The notes under the pieces were generated by a model that worked only from the letters and a program-made list of their open reading frames with translations, did no database searches and was not told the DNA's origin. A DNA stretch of 64,000 bases from Falsiroseomonas tokyonensis (lineage in GTDB: Bacteria > Pseudomonadota > Alphaproteobacteria > Acetobacterales > Acetobacteraceae), in the NCBI RefSeq assembly GCF_019024325.1, contig NZ_JAFNJS010000001.1, positions 496,001 to 560,000 on the forward strand, given 5' to 3'. The position numbers were made by a program, and so were the translations under genes. Of the stretch, positions 35,659 to 43,744 are shown in pieces. The number at the start of each line of letters is the position of its first letter. Position 1 is the stretch's first letter.

Positions 35659-36306
35659 TCAGGTCGGCGGCCGGCGGATCAGCGCCTCGCGGTTCAGGTC
35701 GGCATTCTGCGTGTCGTTGCTCGCCACCGGGGCGTAGCCGGGCGAGGGCATGTCGTTCTGCACGGCGACAAAGGCCTTTCGAAAGGCCTCGGCGAAGTCC
35801 GCGGGCGGCAGCGCCGCGTGCTGGGCGCGCAGGTCATCCAGCACGGACCAAAGCCGCAGCGCCGCCTTGATGTCGCGCTGCGCGGCGCCAGGGGTGGCGT
35901 TGTAGTAGTAGTCGGTGTCCACCTGGTTGGCGCGGATGTAGTTCTTGAAGGGCGTGATCGGGATCGAGCCCGGGTACTTCGTGCTGGAATACCAGAACAG
36001 ATCGAGCCCGTTCGGGATGCCGTCGCTGAAGGCGTCGATATACTGGTCCCAGGTGCCGTTGAAGTTGCTGACGAACAGCATGTAGTCGTTCTCGATATCC
36101 GGCTTGCCCTGGCCGAGATCCGGCCACTGGTCCCGCTTGATCATCACCCAGCGCGCGAAGTGGATGATGGACAGGCCGAGCAGCCCGCCCAGCTGCTGCG
36201 GCTGGGTGCGCGCCACCATGAAGAGCAGCCGGTTGATCCAGGTCTTCCAGGGCCGCATGGGGGTGACGACGTTCATCCCATAGGCCTTGCCCGCGACATT
36301 CGACAT
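35659..36306 (-). CDS. unknown protein, first gene of the DyP/P450 operon
   Basis: 215 aa, no known domain recognised. Begins MSNVAGKAYGMNVVTPMRPWKTW, continues with a hydrophobic region (about residues 25-56, IINRLLF-like and GLLGLSIIHFARWVMI) and an aromatic-rich middle (DYMLFVSNFNGTWDQYIDAF, residues 74-94). No signal peptide. Probably membrane-associated. The many conserved-looking Trp/Tyr/Asn positions suggest a real, constrained family. Thirteen bases separate it from the next gene. G-rich ribosome site upstream. Confidence 0.7.
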   Translation of the reverse strand: MSNVAGKAYGMNVVTPMRPWKTWINRLLFMVARTQPQQLGGLLGLSIIHFARWVMIKRDQWPDLGQGKPDIENDYMLFVSNFNGTWDQYIDAFSDGIPNGLDLFWYSSTKYPGSIPITPFKNYIRANQVDTDYYYNATPGAAQRDIKAALRLWSVLDDLRAQHAALPPADFAEAFRKAFVAVQNDMPSPGYAPVASNDTQNADLNREALIRRPPT

Positions 36307-36461
36307 CGGCAGCCCCCCGCGCGTCGCGACCTGCGTCGCGTGACGGGTGGCACGCTATCGCGCCGGCCGGTCGTTGCAAGGCAAAACAGGTCTCCCGCGA
36401 AACCATCGGAAACACGCGGTTCATGATCTTGGGCGGCCCGGGGTCCAAGGGCACTCGGAAG

Positions 36462-36494
36462 ATCTTGCATTTTATAAAATCGAATGCGCAAGAT
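36462..36494. promoter_or_regulatory. candidate GntR operator, nested inverted repeats
   Basis: A perfect 12-base palindrome ATTTTATAAAAT (36469-36480) is enclosed by outer arms ATCTTGC (36462-36468) and GCAAGAT (36488-36494). It stands out as AT-rich in a very GC-rich region, includes a TATAAA that could be a -10 box, and ends just before the GntR start at 36500. Autoregulation by that repressor is the simplest reading. Confidence 0.5.
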
Positions 36495-36499
36495 GCCGC

Positions 36500-37177
36500 A
36501 TGCCCCCCCCCACCGCCTCCACCCCCGCCTATGCCATCCTGCGCGACCGGCTGCGCACCACCATCCTGAGCGGCGCCTGGCCGCCCGGCACCCATCGCAC
36601 CCTGGGCGCCCTGGCGCTGGAACATCGCGTCTCCATCAGCCCGGTGCGGGAAGCGCTGCTTTCCTTGGAGGGCGAGGGGCTGGTCGAGATCCGCCAGCAT
36701 CGCGGCGCCATCGTGCCGCTGCTTGACGCCAAGCTTTTCGCCGACCTCTATGACCTGCGCGGCGCCCTGCAGGCGCTGATGGCCCGGCGCGCCGCGGAAT
36801 GCGCGACGCCCGCGCAGCTGGAGGGCATCGCCGCCCATGCCGCCGGCTTCGCCGCGGCGGCGGAACGCGCGGATGCGGCCGAGGCGCTGCGCCACAACGA
36901 GGCCTTCCACGCCGCCATCGACAGTGCCGCCGGTAACCCCCAGGCGCAGGCCGTCGTCGCCGCGCGCACCGCCTTCGTCAACGCCGTGCGGCTGCGCCTG
37001 GGCTATGGCCCGGCCCGACTGCAGCAGGCCGCGGCGCAGCACGAGACCATTCTGGCCGCGCTGCGCGCCCGGAAGCCGGAGGCGGCGGCGGAAGCCGCCT
37101 TCGGCCATGTCGAATCCGCCAAGCGCGACCTGCTCGAAAGGTTCGCGGAAGAACAAGGAAGGACGCCCGAAAAATGA
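36500..37177 (+). CDS. GntR-family transcriptional regulator (FCD type)
   Basis: 225 aa. N-terminal winged helix: AYAILRDRLRTTILSGAWPPGTH and SISPVREALLSLEGEGLVEIRQHRGAIV, the standard GntR DNA-binding pattern (residues 10-80). The rest is an all-helical ligand-binding domain with Asp/His metal-type positions (DLYDLRGALQALMARRA, HNEAFHAAID), as in FCD regulators of acid and sugar-acid catabolism. The ATG at 36500 was chosen because it starts just before the winged helix; no ribosome site is visible. Overlaps the TctC-type gene by four bases, so regulator and pathway share one transcript. Confidence 0.88.
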   Translation: MPPPTASTPAYAILRDRLRTTILSGAWPPGTHRTLGALALEHRVSISPVREALLSLEGEGLVEIRQHRGAIVPLLDAKLFADLYDLRGALQALMARRAAECATPAQLEGIAAHAAGFAAAAERADAAEALRHNEAFHAAIDSAAGNPQAQAVVAARTAFVNAVRLRLGYGPARLQQAAAQHETILAALRARKPEAAAEAAFGHVESAKRDLLERFAEEQGRTPEK

Positions 37178-38172
37178 AGCCACCGAGCCCTTCGCCCAGG
37201 CCCACGCGCCGCCTCCTGCTGGGGGCCGCCCTCGCCGGCCTCGCCGCCCCCGCCGGGGCGCAAACCCCCGCCTGGCGGCCGGACCGGCCGCTGCGGCTCA
37301 TCGTCGGCTTCGCCCCGGGCGGCACAGCGGATCTCGTCGCCCGGCTGGCGGCGGCGGAGATGGGCAAGGCGGTGGGCCAGACCGTGGTGGTGGAAAACCG
37401 CGTCGGCGCTTCCGGCAACCTCGCCACCCAGGCCGTGGTGCAGGCGCCGGCGGATGGCCACACGCTGGCGCTCGCCGGGCTGCAGCTGGTGACCAATCCC
37501 GGGCTGATCGCACAGCTCGGCTACGACCCGGCGCGGGACCTGCAGATGTGCGGCCAGCTGACCGCCCTGCCAGTGGTGGTGATGGCCAGCGCGCGGTCCG
37601 GCATCACGACCATCGAGGAGGCCATCGCCCGCGCCAAGGGCGCCGGCGTCACCATCGGCACGGCCGGCGTCGGCACCTCCTCCCATCTCGGGGCGGAGCT
37701 GCTGTTCCGCACCGTCGGCGGGCGGTTCGAGGGCGTGCAGTATCGCGGCGGCGCGCCGGCCTTCCAGGCGCTGCTGTCCGGGGACGTGGAAATGATGTTC
37801 GACCTGGTCGCCAGCTACCAGGCCCCCGCCGCAGCGGAAGGGCGCGTGAAGATCCTCGGCGTGATGCAGCAGCAGCGGGCGGAAGGCATGCCGGAGGTGC
37901 GCGCCTTTGGCGAGGCCGGCCTGCCGGCGGAGGCGCAGATGCGTTCCTGGCAGGGCATCTGCGTCCGCGCCGGCACGCCGCCGGCCGCCATCGCCGCGCT
38001 GCATGCCGCGACCGTCGCCGCCGTGCGCGCGCCGGACTTCGTGGCGCGGATGAAATCCCTCTCGATCGAGCCGGTGGCAAGCGCCAGCCCGGCGGAGTTC
38101 GATGCGCTCTACCGCGCCGAGCTCGGCCGCTGGACGGCGCTGATCCGCGCCGCCGGGATCACCGTGCAATGA
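37174..38172 (+). CDS. TctC/Bug-type substrate-binding protein
   Basis: 332 aa periplasmic protein. A twin-arginine-like leader (PRPTRRLLLGAALAGLAAPAGAQ) precedes the Bug fold: RPLRLIVGFAPGGTADLVAR, VENRVGASGNLATQAV and TAGVGTSSHLGAELL. Probably binds a carboxylate made available to the RraA and enolase-superfamily enzymes encoded after it. No TctA/B partner in the window. Start overlaps the regulator stop (ATGA). Confidence 0.9.
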   Translation: MKPPSPSPRPTRRLLLGAALAGLAAPAGAQTPAWRPDRPLRLIVGFAPGGTADLVARLAAAEMGKAVGQTVVVENRVGASGNLATQAVVQAPADGHTLALAGLQLVTNPGLIAQLGYDPARDLQMCGQLTALPVVVMASARSGITTIEEAIARAKGAGVTIGTAGVGTSSHLGAELLFRTVGGRFEGVQYRGGAPAFQALLSGDVEMMFDLVASYQAPAAAEGRVKILGVMQQQRAEGMPEVRAFGEAGLPAEAQMRSWQGICVRAGTPPAAIAALHAATVAAVRAPDFVARMKSLSIEPVASASPAEFDALYRAELGRWTALIRAAGITVQ

Positions 38173-38933
38173 GCGCGGGCGCGCAGGATCCCGCCGCGCG
38201 GCTGCGCGCGGAGGTGAAGGCCATGCGCCTCGACTGGCTGGTGGCGGAGCGCGAGGCACGGCCGCTGGCGCCGCTGCCCATCCCGGGCCGGGACCTGCTC
38301 GACCGCTACGGGCGGCTCTATACCGGCGCCGTCTCCGACGTGCTGCGCGAGCATGCGCTGATGGACCAGGCGTTGCCCATGCGCATCCAGCCGCTGCGGC
38401 CGGAGCAGCCCTGCACGGCGGGCTTCGCCTTCACCGCCAAATCCGCACCGAACACGCAGGTGACCGGGGAGATGACGCTGCGCAGCGCGATGCTGGAGGC
38501 GATGGGCGAAGGCCATTTCGTGGTCTGGGATGCCGGCGGGGCCGAGGATTCCACCGCCTGGGGCGGCGTGATGACGGCCGCCGCCAAGGCGCGCGGCGTG
38601 CGCGGTGCGGCCATCGATGGCGGCGTGCGCGACACGCGCCAGGTGATGGATGCGGACTTCCCGGTGTTCTGCCGCTTCCGCCACCCCAATGCGGCGCTCG
38701 GCCGAGCCATGCTGTCGCACTTCCAGGTGCCGCTGCGCATCGGCGCCGTCATGGTGCATCCCGGCGACATCGTGGTGGCGGATATGGATGGCGTGGTGGT
38801 GGTGCCGCGCGCGCTCGCCTTGCCGATGCTGGAACGCTGCGAGGAGATCCTGGGGCTCGAGCGCGAAATCTTCGGCTGGATCGCCCAGGGCGATTCGGTG
38901 GCGGAGATCAGCGCCAAGGGGGGCTATTTCTGA
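38169..38933 (+). CDS. RraA-family protein (4-hydroxy-4-methyl-2-oxoglutarate aldolase-like)
   Basis: 254 aa. The RraA/HMG-aldolase fold is shown by YTGAVSDVLREHALMDQ, WGGVMTAAAKARGVRGAAIDGGVRDTRQV (the GGxRD substrate/metal loop near residue 155) and VHPGDIVVADMDGVVVVP near residue 200. Relatives cleave 4-hydroxy-2-oxo acids to pyruvate plus another oxo acid, using a divalent metal held by the Asp after the Arg. Starts by ATGA overlap and shares one base with the next gene. Placement beside an acid-sugar dehydratase fits the second step of a sugar-acid or aromatic-acid route (inference). Confidence 0.88.
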   Translation: MSAGAQDPAARLRAEVKAMRLDWLVAEREARPLAPLPIPGRDLLDRYGRLYTGAVSDVLREHALMDQALPMRIQPLRPEQPCTAGFAFTAKSAPNTQVTGEMTLRSAMLEAMGEGHFVVWDAGGAEDSTAWGGVMTAAAKARGVRGAAIDGGVRDTRQVMDADFPVFCRFRHPNAALGRAMLSHFQVPLRIGAVMVHPGDIVVADMDGVVVVPRALALPMLERCEEILGLEREIFGWIAQGDSVAEISAKGGYF

Positions 38934-39907
38934 TGCAGCCGCGCATCACCCGCCGCGGCCTGGTCGCGGCCGCCCTGCTGCCGCTGCCGGCCCGGGCGCA
39001 GCAGCCATGGGCGCCGAGCCGACCCGTGGGCTTCCAGGTCGGCTTCCCCGCCGGCGGCAATATCGACTTCTGCGCCCGGCTGCTGGCGCGCGAACTCGGC
39101 CCGATGCTGGGCCAGTCCGTGGTGGTGGAGAACCGCACCGGCGCCTCCGGCAACCTCGCCACCCAGGCGCTGGTGCGCGCGCCGGCGGATGGCCACAGCA
39201 TCGGCTTCGCCGCCATCCACCTGGCCACCAACCCCGCGCTGATGCCGCTGGGCTACGAGGCGCAGGAGATCGAGATGCTGACCCAGACGGGGGAGGTGCC
39301 GGTCTTCTTCCTGGCGAGCCTCGCCAGCGGCATCACCAGCGTGCAGCAGGCGGTGGCGAAGGCGCGGGAGGCCGGCGGCGACCTCACCTTCTCCTCCGGC
39401 GGCGTCGGCACCTCCTCCCACCTCGCCGCCGAACTCTTCGCCCGCCGCGCCGGCTTCCGCTTCACCCATGTGCCCTTCCGCGGCGGCGGCCCCTCCATGC
39501 AGTCGCTGCTGGCGGGGGAGGTGCAATGCTCCTTCACCGTGGCGGAGGCCTCCATCCCCGGCAATATCGCCGCCGGGCGCATCCGCGGCCTGGCGGTGAT
39601 GCAGCCCGAACGCCTGGCCGCGGCGCCTGAGACACCGACGATCGCGGAAGCCGGCTATGGGCCGGAGGTCTTCATCAGTTCCTGGCACGGCATCATGCTG
39701 CGTGCCGGCACGCCCGAGCGCGCCCGCGCGCGCTGGTTCGAGGCGGTGACCCAGGCGCTGCGCGCCCCCGCCGTGCAGGACGGCTTCGCGCGGTCCGGCA
39801 TCACCCCGCGCGCCAGCGAGTCGCCCGCCGCCTTCACCACCTTCGTCCAGGCCGAGACCGAGCGCTGGACGCGCGTCATCCGCGAAGCCGGGATCACCGC
39901 CCAATGA
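38933..39907 (+). CDS. TctC/Bug-type substrate-binding protein, second in operon
   Basis: 324 aa with leader RITRRGLVAAALLPLPARAQ and Bug motifs FQVGFPAGGNIDFCAR, VENRTGASGNLATQAL and GGVGTSSHLAAELF. It shares the same domain plan as the product of 37174-38172 but is clearly diverged from it, so the operon has two binding proteins for what may be two related ligands. Start and upstream stop overlap as TGATG; its own stop overlaps the next start by four bases. Confidence 0.9.
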   Translation: MQPRITRRGLVAAALLPLPARAQQPWAPSRPVGFQVGFPAGGNIDFCARLLARELGPMLGQSVVVENRTGASGNLATQALVRAPADGHSIGFAAIHLATNPALMPLGYEAQEIEMLTQTGEVPVFFLASLASGITSVQQAVAKAREAGGDLTFSSGGVGTSSHLAAELFARRAGFRFTHVPFRGGGPSMQSLLAGEVQCSFTVAEASIPGNIAAGRIRGLAVMQPERLAAAPETPTIAEAGYGPEVFISSWHGIMLRAGTPERARARWFEAVTQALRAPAVQDGFARSGITPRASESPAAFTTFVQAETERWTRVIREAGITAQ

Positions 39908-41109
39908 AAAGCCCGAAGATCACGGCCATCCGCACGCATCTCATGCAGGCGGGGCCGCTCGGCGTCTCCGGCTGGGGCGATGTGAAGACCAGCATCACCA
40001 CCGGCACGCGCAACTGGCTCTTCGTGACGGTGGAGACCGATGCCGGCATCACCGGCCTCGGCGAGGGCAGCGGCTGGCCACGGGTGGTGGAAGCGGCGGT
40101 CAGCGACCTGGCGCATATCCTGATCGGGCAGGACGCCTTCGACATCGAGCGCCTGAGCCAGCGCCTGACGGTGGCCATGATGGGCCATGGCATGAATGGC
40201 GTGGTCGGCCAGGGTGCCATCGCCGCCCTCGACACAGCGCTGTGGGACATCAAGGGCCAGGCACTCGGCGTGCCGATCTGGCAGCTGCTGGGCGGGAAGA
40301 TGCGCGACCGCATCCGCTGCTACACCCATGCCTCGACACCGGAACAGGCGAAGGATGCGGTGGCGCGCGGCTATACCGCGATCAAGACCGGCGGCGTCGC
40401 GAACCCCGTCGCCAAGGCCCGCGAGATCCGCGCCGCCATCGGCGAGGAGGCCGACCTGATGATCGACCTGCACGGCCCGCCCTGGCTGAACCTGCCGGAC
40501 GCAATCGAGATCTGCCGCGAACTCGGCAAGCTGAAACCCCTGTTTGTCGAGGAACCGCTGGCGCCGGAGAACATGGAAGGCTACCGCGCGCTGCGCCGCG
40601 CCGTGGACGTGCCCCTGGCCGCGGGCGAACGGCATGGCGGGCTGCACGGCGTCGCGCCGCTGCTCTTCGAGAATCTGGTCGACGTGATCCAGCCCGATAG
40701 CGGCCGGGCCGGCGGGCTGACCGGGCTGCGCAAGCTGGCGGGCCTCGCCGAGGCGCGCTTCGCGACGGTGGCGCCGCATTCGGGATCGCTGGGGCCGGTG
40801 GCGGAATTCGCCGCCATCCACCTGCTGGCGGCAATTCCCAATGCGCTGATCCTGGAACGCATGGATCCGGACTGGCCCGGCCGCGCGCAGGTCACCAGGG
40901 GCGTGGTGCCGGTGATGCAGGAGGGGCATGTGCTGCTGCCGACGGCGCCGGGGCTGGGCGTGACGCTGGACGAGGCCTTCGTCGCGGCGAGCCCCTCGGT
41001 TCGGAATTGTGGGCTGCCGAGTGGGGGGTGGCCGAAGGGGACGGAGGGGGCGACGCTGTACAACCAGCCGCGGACGCCGAGGATGGGGATTGCGCAGAAG
41101 GAAGCATGA
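39904..41109 (+). CDS. enolase-superfamily acid-sugar dehydratase (mandelate racemase/muconate lactonizing enzyme family)
   Basis: 401 aa. The metal ligands of the barrel are visible: Asp188 (MIDLHG), Glu216 (FVEEPLAP) and Glu242 (AAGERHGG). The general acid/base pair is Asp265 (QPDSGRAGG) and His292 (VAPHSGS). A single Lys (AIKTGG, near residue 161) occupies the position that is KxK in mandelate racemase, as in galactonate dehydratase relatives; His190 just after Asp188 also matches the dehydratase type. Likely removes water from a sugar acid. The C terminus (after about residue 375) has a Gly/Pro-rich tail of low complexity. Last gene of the GntR-led operon. Confidence 0.88.
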   Translation: MKSPKITAIRTHLMQAGPLGVSGWGDVKTSITTGTRNWLFVTVETDAGITGLGEGSGWPRVVEAAVSDLAHILIGQDAFDIERLSQRLTVAMMGHGMNGVVGQGAIAALDTALWDIKGQALGVPIWQLLGGKMRDRIRCYTHASTPEQAKDAVARGYTAIKTGGVANPVAKAREIRAAIGEEADLMIDLHGPPWLNLPDAIEICRELGKLKPLFVEEPLAPENMEGYRALRRAVDVPLAAGERHGGLHGVAPLLFENLVDVIQPDSGRAGGLTGLRKLAGLAEARFATVAPHSGSLGPVAEFAAIHLLAAIPNALILERMDPDWPGRAQVTRGVVPVMQEGHVLLPTAPGLGVTLDEAFVAASPSVRNCGLPSGGWPKGTEGATLYNQPRTPRMGIAQKEA

Positions 41110-41159
41110 GGGGCCGTTGCCCCCTCAAACTCCCCCACCAGGGACCAGTGGGTCCCTGG
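41108..41159. terminator. two GC-rich hairpins between convergent genes
   Basis: GGGGC (41110-41114) pairs with GCCCC (41119-41123). Then CCAGGGACC (41138-41146) pairs perfectly with GGTCCCTGG (41151-41159) across a 4-base loop. They fill the 61-base gap between the dehydratase and the leftward VOC gene. There is no T-run on either side, so this is a candidate bidirectional stop signal, not a textbook intrinsic terminator. Confidence 0.45.
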
Positions 41160-41170
41160 ACCCAGGGGAA

Positions 41171-41554
41171 TCAGGCGAAGAGCTTTGCGACCTCGGGGTT
41201 TTGGAAGCGCTGGATTTCCAGGGCGTAGCCGGTGGGATCTTCGAAGAAGAAATGCTCGAGATGGGGGCCGCGCTGCAGCGGGCCCAGCTTCGGCACGCCA
41301 GCCGCCATCAGGCGCGCATGCCAGGCGGCGACGTCCGCCACCACCAAGGTCAGCAGCGCGGCACTGCGCGGCTGATGACGCAGATGGCCCCTATTCCCAT
41401 CGACGATCCCGAAATGGCAGTTGGGCGCGATGCGATAGATGCGCGCGCTCCCCTGGTCCACCAGCAGTTCGAAGCCCAGCGTCTCCTCATAGAAGGGAAT
41501 CACGGCGGCAAGGTCGGCATAGTAGAAGAAGGTGATGGCGGTGGCGGCGGTCAT
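41171..41554 (-). CDS. VOC-family protein (glyoxalase/bleomycin-resistance type)
   Basis: 127 aa, the usual single-module length. ITFFYYADLAAVIPFYEETLGFELL starts the first unit, HFGIVDG lies near residue 48, and FFFEDPTGYALEIQRF with the terminal metal-type Glu closes the second. It could be a metal-dependent lyase, dioxygenase or a resistance/binding protein; nothing narrows it down. It is 12 bases downstream of the hydrolase gene, so it may be the last gene of the leftward arm of the polyketide locus. Confidence 0.8.
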   Translation of the reverse strand: MTAATAITFFYYADLAAVIPFYEETLGFELLVDQGSARIYRIAPNCHFGIVDGNRGHLRHQPRSAALLTLVVADVAAWHARLMAAGVPKLGPLQRGPHLEHFFFEDPTGYALEIQRFQNPEVAKLFA

Positions 41555-41566
41555 GCGCGGTGTCTC

Positions 41567-42325
41567 TCAGGCGGTCAGCGTAGCGTAAAGCGCGCCCTGC
41601 GCCGGTGCATAGGCGGCGCCAAAGTGGTTGACGCCGGGCAGCACAAAAGTTTCCGCGCCGGTCGCGGCCGCCATGGCCTCGGACTGCCGGATGAATTCGG
41701 GGCTTTCCGCCGTGCCCCAGGCCAGGCGCAGCGGCGCGGTCATGCGCGCGGCGTGGCGAACCGGGCTCAGCGCCTCCGCCTCCGCCGCATCCAGCAGCAC
41801 ATAGTGCCGGCGCGCGGAGAGCAGCACCGGCTCCATGTCGTAGACGCCGGAGACCAGGGTGACGCTGGCAAACTCCATCTCGGTGGCCAGCACGGCCGCC
41901 AGATGCGCGCCGGAGGAATGGCCGGAGAGATGGATGGGCCCACGCGGCCGCAGCCAGGCGACGCAGTCCCGCAGCTCCGCCACCACATCCGGCAGGCGGC
42001 GTGCCGGCAGCAGGCTGAAATCCGGCACCGCCACGGCAAAGCCCGCAGCGGTCAGCGCCGGCGCCAGGAAGCCGGAATCGTCGCGCGACTGCGCCCGCCA
42101 GGCGCCGCCATGGATATGCAGATGGATGCCGCGCGCGGCGCCTTGGGCCGGATACAGGTCCAGCAGATGCGGACCATAGGAGAAAATCTCAGGCCGCAGC
42201 GCGGCACGGGCAGCGTCCGTATCGGCGCGGTAGCGGGCCAGCCAATCCGCCATGTCCGGCGCCCAGACGCGCTGGTCGTAGGCGGCATCGAGCGCCGCCT
42301 GATCATAGTGCAACCAGACCGTCAT
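41567..42325 (-). CDS. alpha/beta hydrolase (arylformamidase/esterase-like)
   Basis: 252 aa. Oxyanion motif HIHGGAW near residue 65, nucleophile elbow GHSSGAH near residue 130, and C-terminal catalytic His in VNHFGAAYAP give a complete esterase/arylformamidase-type triad. Starts with ATGA overlap after the PfaD-type gene, so it is coupled to the polyketide locus. It could hydrolyse a polyketide ester or a stalled intermediate (inference), but kynurenine-formamidase-like activity is not excluded. The longer frame upstream is inside the preceding gene and was not used. Confidence 0.82.
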   Translation of the reverse strand: MTVWLHYDQAALDAAYDQRVWAPDMADWLARYRADTDAARAALRPEIFSYGPHLLDLYPAQGAARGIHLHIHGGAWRAQSRDDSGFLAPALTAAGFAVAVPDFSLLPARRLPDVVAELRDCVAWLRPRGPIHLSGHSSGAHLAAVLATEMEFASVTLVSGVYDMEPVLLSARRHYVLLDAAEAEALSPVRHAARMTAPLRLAWGTAESPEFIRQSEAMAAATGAETFVLPGVNHFGAAYAPAQGALYATLTA

Positions 42326-43713
42326 CGCCGATGCGCGACCAGCGCTGCCAGGCGTTGCGAGACGACATCGGCGGCGCCCGCCATCAGACGCTCCGCCAGC
42401 ACATCCACATGCCGCGCGCGCCAATCCTCCAGCGGCGTGCCTGCCAGCCAGGCATTCAGCGCACCCATTGCCGGCCCGCAATGCACCTGGAAATTCGCAC
42501 GATCCGCCGCCTTCCCCTCGATCGCCAGGCGGTTGGTATGAACAAAGTACCAGCGGAAGACCATGCCCATGCGCTTCTTCGGATTGGCCTCTGCCGCCGC
42601 CAATTCGGCCGGTGCGGCGCGGGCGTAATAGGCGGCGGTTTCTGCCCAGACCTCGGCGATGCTGCGGCCGAACCAGCGCGTCTCGATCTCTGTCAGTGTC
42701 GCGGCCGGAATCTCGTGCAGCCCCTCGTGGCGGACATACAGCTCGTACAGGCGTTGGGCGCGGCCCGGGAACAACGTGCCGCGCCGCAGCACCTGCACCT
42801 TGGCGCCGATCTCGAACATGTCGCCGGCCGGCGCCATGTCCGTATCCGCGATGCCGGCGCGCGCCAGCAGGTCCTTCACGGCCTCGCTGGTCCCGGCCTC
42901 CGGCGTCGCCTGGTTGATCGAGCCGGTGAGCACGAAGTCAGCGCCCAGCATGAAGGCGGCCGCGATCGCCTCCGGCGTGCCGAGCCCGCCCGCCGCGCCG
43001 ATCCGCACGCGCTGCGCCAACCCGTGGGTGGCGGCCAGGCTGTCGCGCAGCTGGCAGAAGTTGGGGACCAGGGTGAAGGCGACGCGCCGATCCGTATGGC
43101 CGCCAGAATCCGCCTCCGCGCAAATATCGTCCGCCAGCGGTATTGTGTGCGCAAGCGCCGCCTCGTCCGGCGTGATGCGCCCGGCGGCGGCCAGCGACGC
43201 CACGATGTCCGCGGGCGGCGGCGCCAGGAATTGCCGCGCCACTTCGGGCCGCGACAGTTTGGCCATCACCAGGTTGCGCGGCCGCGCGACCCCCGCCGCA
43301 TCCCGCGCCAGGCCGTTGAGCCGGTAGCGCACCAGCGCCGGCGTCACCTGCACAAAGGCGGAAGCCTCGATGCGCCGGACGCCGCGCGCGAGCAGCAGGT
43401 CCACCAGCGCTTCCTCCTGCGCCGGCAGCACGAAATTGTGGAGGAAGTTGATGCCCCAGGGCGCCTCGGGCGGCAGGCTGGCCTGCAGCCGATCGATCGC
43501 CTCCGCAATGCGCGGCAGGGTGCAGCCGCCGGCACCGAAAAACCCCAGCAACCCGGCCCGCGCCAGCCGCTCCAGCATCGCCTCCGAGGCGATGCCCTTG
43601 ACCATGGCGCCGACCACATAGGCCAGCCGCACGCCATGCGCCGCGAGGAAGTCCCGGTCCCCGAGGTCACGCGCCGCGAAGCGCGCCGTTGCCAGGGGCC
43701 CGGTGCCGTCCAA
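42322..43713 (-). CDS. PfaD-family trans-acting enoyl reductase
   Basis: 463 aa flavin-binding TIM-barrel protein. AAHGVRLAYVVGAMVKGIASEAML, GLLGFFGAGG, WGINFLHNF and VRIGAAGGLGTPEAIAAAFMLGADFVLTGSINQ are hallmarks of the PfaD/trans-ER family. These proteins reduce enoyl intermediates on trans-AT polyketide and polyunsaturated fatty acid synthases. An in-frame stop lies six codons upstream, so the start is TTG at 43713 (GGAAG nine bases before) or later; TTG gives the full family domain. Next to an AT-less synthase, its role is clear in type, though no dehydratase domain is seen in that synthase. Confidence 0.92.
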   Translation of the reverse strand: MDGTGPLATARFAARDLGDRDFLAAHGVRLAYVVGAMVKGIASEAMLERLARAGLLGFFGAGGCTLPRIAEAIDRLQASLPPEAPWGINFLHNFVLPAQEEALVDLLLARGVRRIEASAFVQVTPALVRYRLNGLARDAAGVARPRNLVMAKLSRPEVARQFLAPPPADIVASLAAAGRITPDEAALAHTIPLADDICAEADSGGHTDRRVAFTLVPNFCQLRDSLAATHGLAQRVRIGAAGGLGTPEAIAAAFMLGADFVLTGSINQATPEAGTSEAVKDLLARAGIADTDMAPAGDMFEIGAKVQVLRRGTLFPGRAQRLYELYVRHEGLHEIPAATLTEIETRWFGRSIAEVWAETAAYYARAAPAELAAAEANPKKRMGMVFRWYFVHTNRLAIEGKAADRANFQVHCGPAMGALNAWLAGTPLEDWRARHVDVLAERLMAGAADVVSQRLAALVAHRR

Positions 43714-43744
43714 GCGCGGCCGCTTCCGTCAGCCGCGCCGCGGC

